The notes beneath the pieces were generated by a model. The model saw only the letters and a list, made by a program, of their open reading frames with translations. It was not told the origin of the DNA and made no database searches. From Candidatus Woesearchaeota archaeon (lineage in GTDB: Archaea > Nanobdellota > Nanobdellia > Woesearchaeales > ARS49), in assembly GCA_016203425.1 (NCBI GenBank), contig JACQMU010000091.1, forward strand, positions 1 through 6,708: a stretch of DNA of 6,708 nt, given 5' to 3'. Of the stretch, positions 6,188 to 6,708 are shown piece after piece. The position numbers and the translations under genes were made by a program. How positions within the stretch are numbered: position 1 is the first letter of the stretch; every line of letters starts with the position of its first letter.

Positions 6188-6201
6188 AAACAACACAAAG
6201 A

Positions 6202-6220
6202 ATTAATAATCTTTAAAAAC
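6202..6220. promoter_or_regulatory. Divergent promoter region between the unknown gene and hjc
   Basis: Two overlapping AT-rich boxes are visible. TTTAAAAA (6212-6219; TTTTTAAA on the minus strand) is centred 28.5 nt before the minus-strand ATG at 6187. TTAATAAT (6203-6210) is centred 26.5 nt before the plus-strand ATG of hjc at 6233. The starts are 45 nt apart, so the two genes probably share a promoter region and both mRNAs are nearly leaderless. Confidence 0.45.
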
Positions 6221-6232
6221 ATTCACATTTCA

Positions 6233-6634
6233 ATGAGCAGAAAAAGCAAAGGCTGTGATGCAGAACGAGAACTAATACACATATTCTGGCAAACAAACGA
6301 CTGGGCCGCATGCAGAGTAGCAGGCTCAGGCTCAATAAAATATCCTGCACCAGACATTATTGCCGCAAGCAGAACAAAAAGATTAGCGATAGAATGCAAA
6401 GCCTGCAAAGGCAACAGCCAATACTTTGACAAAAAAGAAATCATTGAACTACAGCAATTTGCACACAAAACAAACGCAGAAGCAATCATTGCAGTCAGAT
6501 TCAACCAAGAACAATGGCATTTTTTCATGCCTGCAGAACTTGACGAAACAAACAAACATTTTGTCATCACGCGAGAACACTTACAAAACAGAGGAAAGCT
6601 ATTTAAAGAACTCACACAACAAGCACAGGAATGA
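6233..6634 (+). CDS. hjc: Holliday junction resolvase Hjc
   Basis: Hjc is a homodimeric archaeal nuclease that cuts four-way DNA junctions symmetrically during recombination and fork repair. The 133-residue protein has the PD-(D/E)XK layout: SRKSKGCDAERELIHIF with E11 and R12, R28 in CRVAGSGS, D41 in APDIIA, and E53 and K55 in AIECKA. Next come a helix KKEIIELQQFAHKT and the strand EAIIAVRF typical of the family; Pyrococcus Hjc is 123 residues. The ATG at 6233 begins the conserved N-terminus; the frame stays open upstream to 6101, but that part is antisense to the neighbouring gene and not Hjc-like. Its stop overlaps the next start in ATGA. Confidence 0.94.
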   Translation: MSRKSKGCDAERELIHIFWQTNDWAACRVAGSGSIKYPAPDIIAASRTKRLAIECKACKGNSQYFDKKEIIELQQFAHKTNAEAIIAVRFNQEQWHFFMPAELDETNKHFVITREHLQNRGKLFKELTQQAQE

Positions 6635-6708
6635 AACACAAATCATTAAAAAGCAAAAAGACTGTAAAACAAATACACCAAAAAACAGAAAAAAACACAA
6701 AAAAAATA
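6631..6708 (+). CDS. Start of an unidentified Lys-rich protein, cut by the window end
   Basis: The ATG at 6631 overlaps the hjc TGA stop (ATGA), and 26 codons remain open to the last base. The visible N-terminus begins MKHKSLKSKKTVKQIHQK and is very basic (about 11 Lys in 26 residues). The overlap suggests translational coupling with hjc, as in the fen1-trm5 pair. The stretch is A-rich, so an open frame is easy to obtain by chance, and the basic N-terminus alone does not identify a family. No function is assigned. Confidence 0.45.
   Translation, partial: MKHKSLKSKKTVKQIHQKTEKNTKKI

Noticed and set aside
6101..6232. In-frame upstream extension of hjc
   Set aside because: It is antisense to the 5738-6187 gene and adds Cys/Phe-rich residues absent from Hjc; the family's N-terminus begins at ATG 6233.
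6223..6639. 138-codon frame antisense to hjc
   Set aside because: Hjc carries the full catalytic set on the plus strand; the antisense frame is Ser/Cys-rich with no recognisable domain.

Overview
This is a gene-dense, AT-rich archaeal chromosome segment. The protein families are archaeal information-processing types: a PAN-type proteasomal AAA+ ATPase, Trm5-family tRNA methyltransferase, FEN1 with a PCNA-binding tail, the short homotetramer-type tRNA-splicing endonuclease, RNase Z and Hjc resolvase. Starts lie about 25-29 nt downstream of TATA-like boxes with no Shine-Dalgarno leader, so leaderless transcription is the likely rule. A DPANN-type lineage is my guess from the compact layout and slightly reduced proteins; the sequence alone does not prove it.

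Layout: PAN (+, 59-1207) is followed by a 272-nt gap between convergent genes. The gap holds two adjacent GC-rich inverted repeats (1209-1285 and 1287-1368), then a TATA box, then a candidate C/D-box-like small RNA (about 1403-1478). On the minus strand comes endA (4775-4242), and next a cluster read in the order wHTH/nuclease-fold hypothetical (4192-3350), fen1 (3350-2313), trm5 (2316-1480), joined by TGATG and ATGA stop/start overlaps. endA is divergent from rnz (+, 4842-5732). Rnz converges with an unrecognised minus-strand gene (6187-5738). That gene is divergent from hjc (+, 6233-6634), which overlaps by ATGA the start of a Lys-rich frame running off the window end.

Functionally the window combines tRNA maturation (EndA intron removal, RNase Z 3' processing, Trm5 modification at G37), flap and junction nucleases of replication and repair (FEN1, Hjc, and perhaps the degenerate nuclease-fold protein) and regulated proteolysis (PAN). 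The most unusual items are the noncoding block 1209-1478, the unrecognised gene 5738-6187 whose base composition is opposite to the window-wide A+C bias of the plus strand, the non-canonical PAN C-terminus, and the fen1-linked hypothetical protein. I found no CRISPR array, tRNA, rRNA or recognisable transposase.
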